Shown here: positions 5,418 through 5,982 of the stretch, in pieces | Numbering within the stretch: the first letter of the stretch is position 1 | Layout: each line of letters opens with the position of its first letter | Notes under the pieces: generated by a model | Told to the model about the DNA's origin: nothing | Database searches by the model: none | What the model saw: only the letters and a program-made list of their open reading frames with translations | Position numbers and translations under genes: made by a program | Origin: Leptofilum sp050292445 | GTDB lineage: Bacteria > Chloroflexota > Anaerolineae > Promineifilales > Promineifilaceae | NCBI GenBank assembly: GCA_050292445.1 | Contig: JBNKLQ010000331.1 | Coordinates: forward strand, 1 to 5,982 | DNA length: 5,982 nucleotides | Reading direction: 5' to 3'

Positions 5418-5982
5418 TTACTCCCAAAATAAAAGACGTTTTTCCAGCCAGACGATGGTTTGGTAAACGGCCGTACTCAATCCAGTCAAAATAAACACAG
5501 CGGCAAACAGGGCAGGCATGTTCAGATTGGTGTAGGCCAGCCACATCGACCGCCCCAGGCCGCTGGACGCGCCCATCCACTCCGCCACCACCGCCCCGAT
5601 GAGTGCCAGCGGCCCGACCACTCGTAATGCGGCAAACAGATACGGCCGTGCGCCTGGCCACCTTGCCTGCAAAAAAATCTCCTGGGGCGTGGCGTTGAGC
5701 GAACGCAGCCAATCTAACAGTGCCACATCGACCGCACGAAAGCCGGTGAGCGCGTTGATCAGCACCGGGAAAAAGGTGAGCAGCGCCGTCACAATCACCT
5801 TGGGTGCGGGGCCAAAGCCCAGCCAGATGGTGAGGATCGGCGCAATGGCGATGATCGGGGTGGATTTGATCAAAATGGCCAGGGACATGACGCCTTGCTC
5901 CAACTGCTGCCAAAAGGTGATGAGAATCGCCAGGGCTAAGCCAACGGCCGTTCCCAAAACCAAGCCCGCCACCGCTTCCAGC
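5418..5982 (-). CDS. ABC transporter permease, BPD_transp_1 family (5' end outside the window)
   Basis: The frame is open to the window edge, giving about 188 residues of an inner-membrane permease; the GTG at 5972 is probably internal, and the missing N-terminus should carry the first helix. The sequence begins in the conserved VAGLVLGTAVGLALA region. It continues through hydrophobic helices (SLAILIKSTPIIAIAPILTIWLG, then KVIVTALLTFFPVLINAL; the longer stretch is given here only as landmarks near 5800-5890) to the EAA loop (RSLNATPQEIFLQARWPGA), which contacts the ATPase. After it come LRVVGPLALIGAVVAEWM, the GLG motif and a last helix ending at TAVYQTIVWLEKRLLFWE. This is the SsuC/TauC/ThiX/RibX type. 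It is upstream of and co-oriented with the binding-protein gene, so the two form one importer. No ATPase gene is in view. Three ACGGCCGT octamers lie within it. Confidence 0.9.
   Translation of the reverse strand, partial: LEAVAGLVLGTAVGLALAILITFWQQLEQGVMSLAILIKSTPIIAIAPILTIWLGFGPAPKVIVTALLTFFPVLINALTGFRAVDVALLDWLRSLNATPQEIFLQARWPGARPYLFAALRVVGPLALIGAVVAEWMGASSGLGRSMWLAYTNLNMPALFAAVFILTGLSTAVYQTIVWLEKRLLFWE

Noticed and set aside
5389..5913. Long minus-strand open frame of 174 codons overlapping the permease
   Set aside because: It is in a different frame from the permease, which has full family motifs; its translation is rich in Arg, His, Gly and Cys with no helices or family signature.
500..5951. 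ACGGCCGT copies as DNA uptake sequences
   Set aside because: Uptake sequences are longer, not palindromic and often paired as terminators; these copies are single, palindromic and inside genes.

Overview
The window looks like a chromosomal segment of an uncultured Chloroflexota bacterium, probably Anaerolineae or a relative. This is inferred from the Pro/Thr-rich linker style of the secreted protein (PTNTPLPTATA), a DUF2207 membrane protein, a coenzyme F420 biosynthesis gene and an NMT1/THI5-type ABC importer of the kind known in that phylum. No rRNA, tRNA or marker gene confirms it. GC content is moderate, roughly half.

Layout. Bases 1-205 hold the 3' end of an unidentified plus-strand gene. 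It converges on a bidirectional terminator-like hairpin (222-278). Everything from 298 to the end is on the minus strand. Read in the direction of transcription, from high to low coordinates, the genes are: an ABC transporter permease cut by the window edge (5418-5982); a lipoprotein substrate-binding protein of the NMT1/ThiY/RibY class (4346-5314, TTG start); a CofC/FbiD-type guanylyltransferase of F420 synthesis (3675-4295); a 75-residue YgiT-type zinc-finger protein with no toxin partner (3351-3578); a 564-residue DUF2207 membrane protein (1566-3260); and a secreted, C-terminally membrane-anchored jelly-roll-like protein (298-1320).

How the genes may work together. The permease and binding protein form two of the three parts of an importer for a small heterocyclic vitamin or precursor; the ATPase is presumably upstream, outside the window. 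CofC lies directly downstream, separated only by a short palindrome, so import of a flavin-type or thiamin-type compound and F420 synthesis may share a transcript. The DUF2207 gene and the jelly-roll gene each have a good ribosome binding site and are separated by a strong terminator, so they are probably separate units. Both encode envelope proteins.

The most striking signal is not a gene. The palindromic octamer ACGGCCGT occurs 14 times exactly in under 6 kb, where about 0.1 would be expected by chance. It occurs in all three reading-frame registers and in four of the six minus-strand genes. This resembles the HIP1 octamer of cyanobacteria. Two further non-coding repeat types are present: a palindrome with identical 15-bp arms found at two gene 3' ends, and a symmetric hairpin made of CGCAGA/CACAGA units between the permease and the binding-protein gene.
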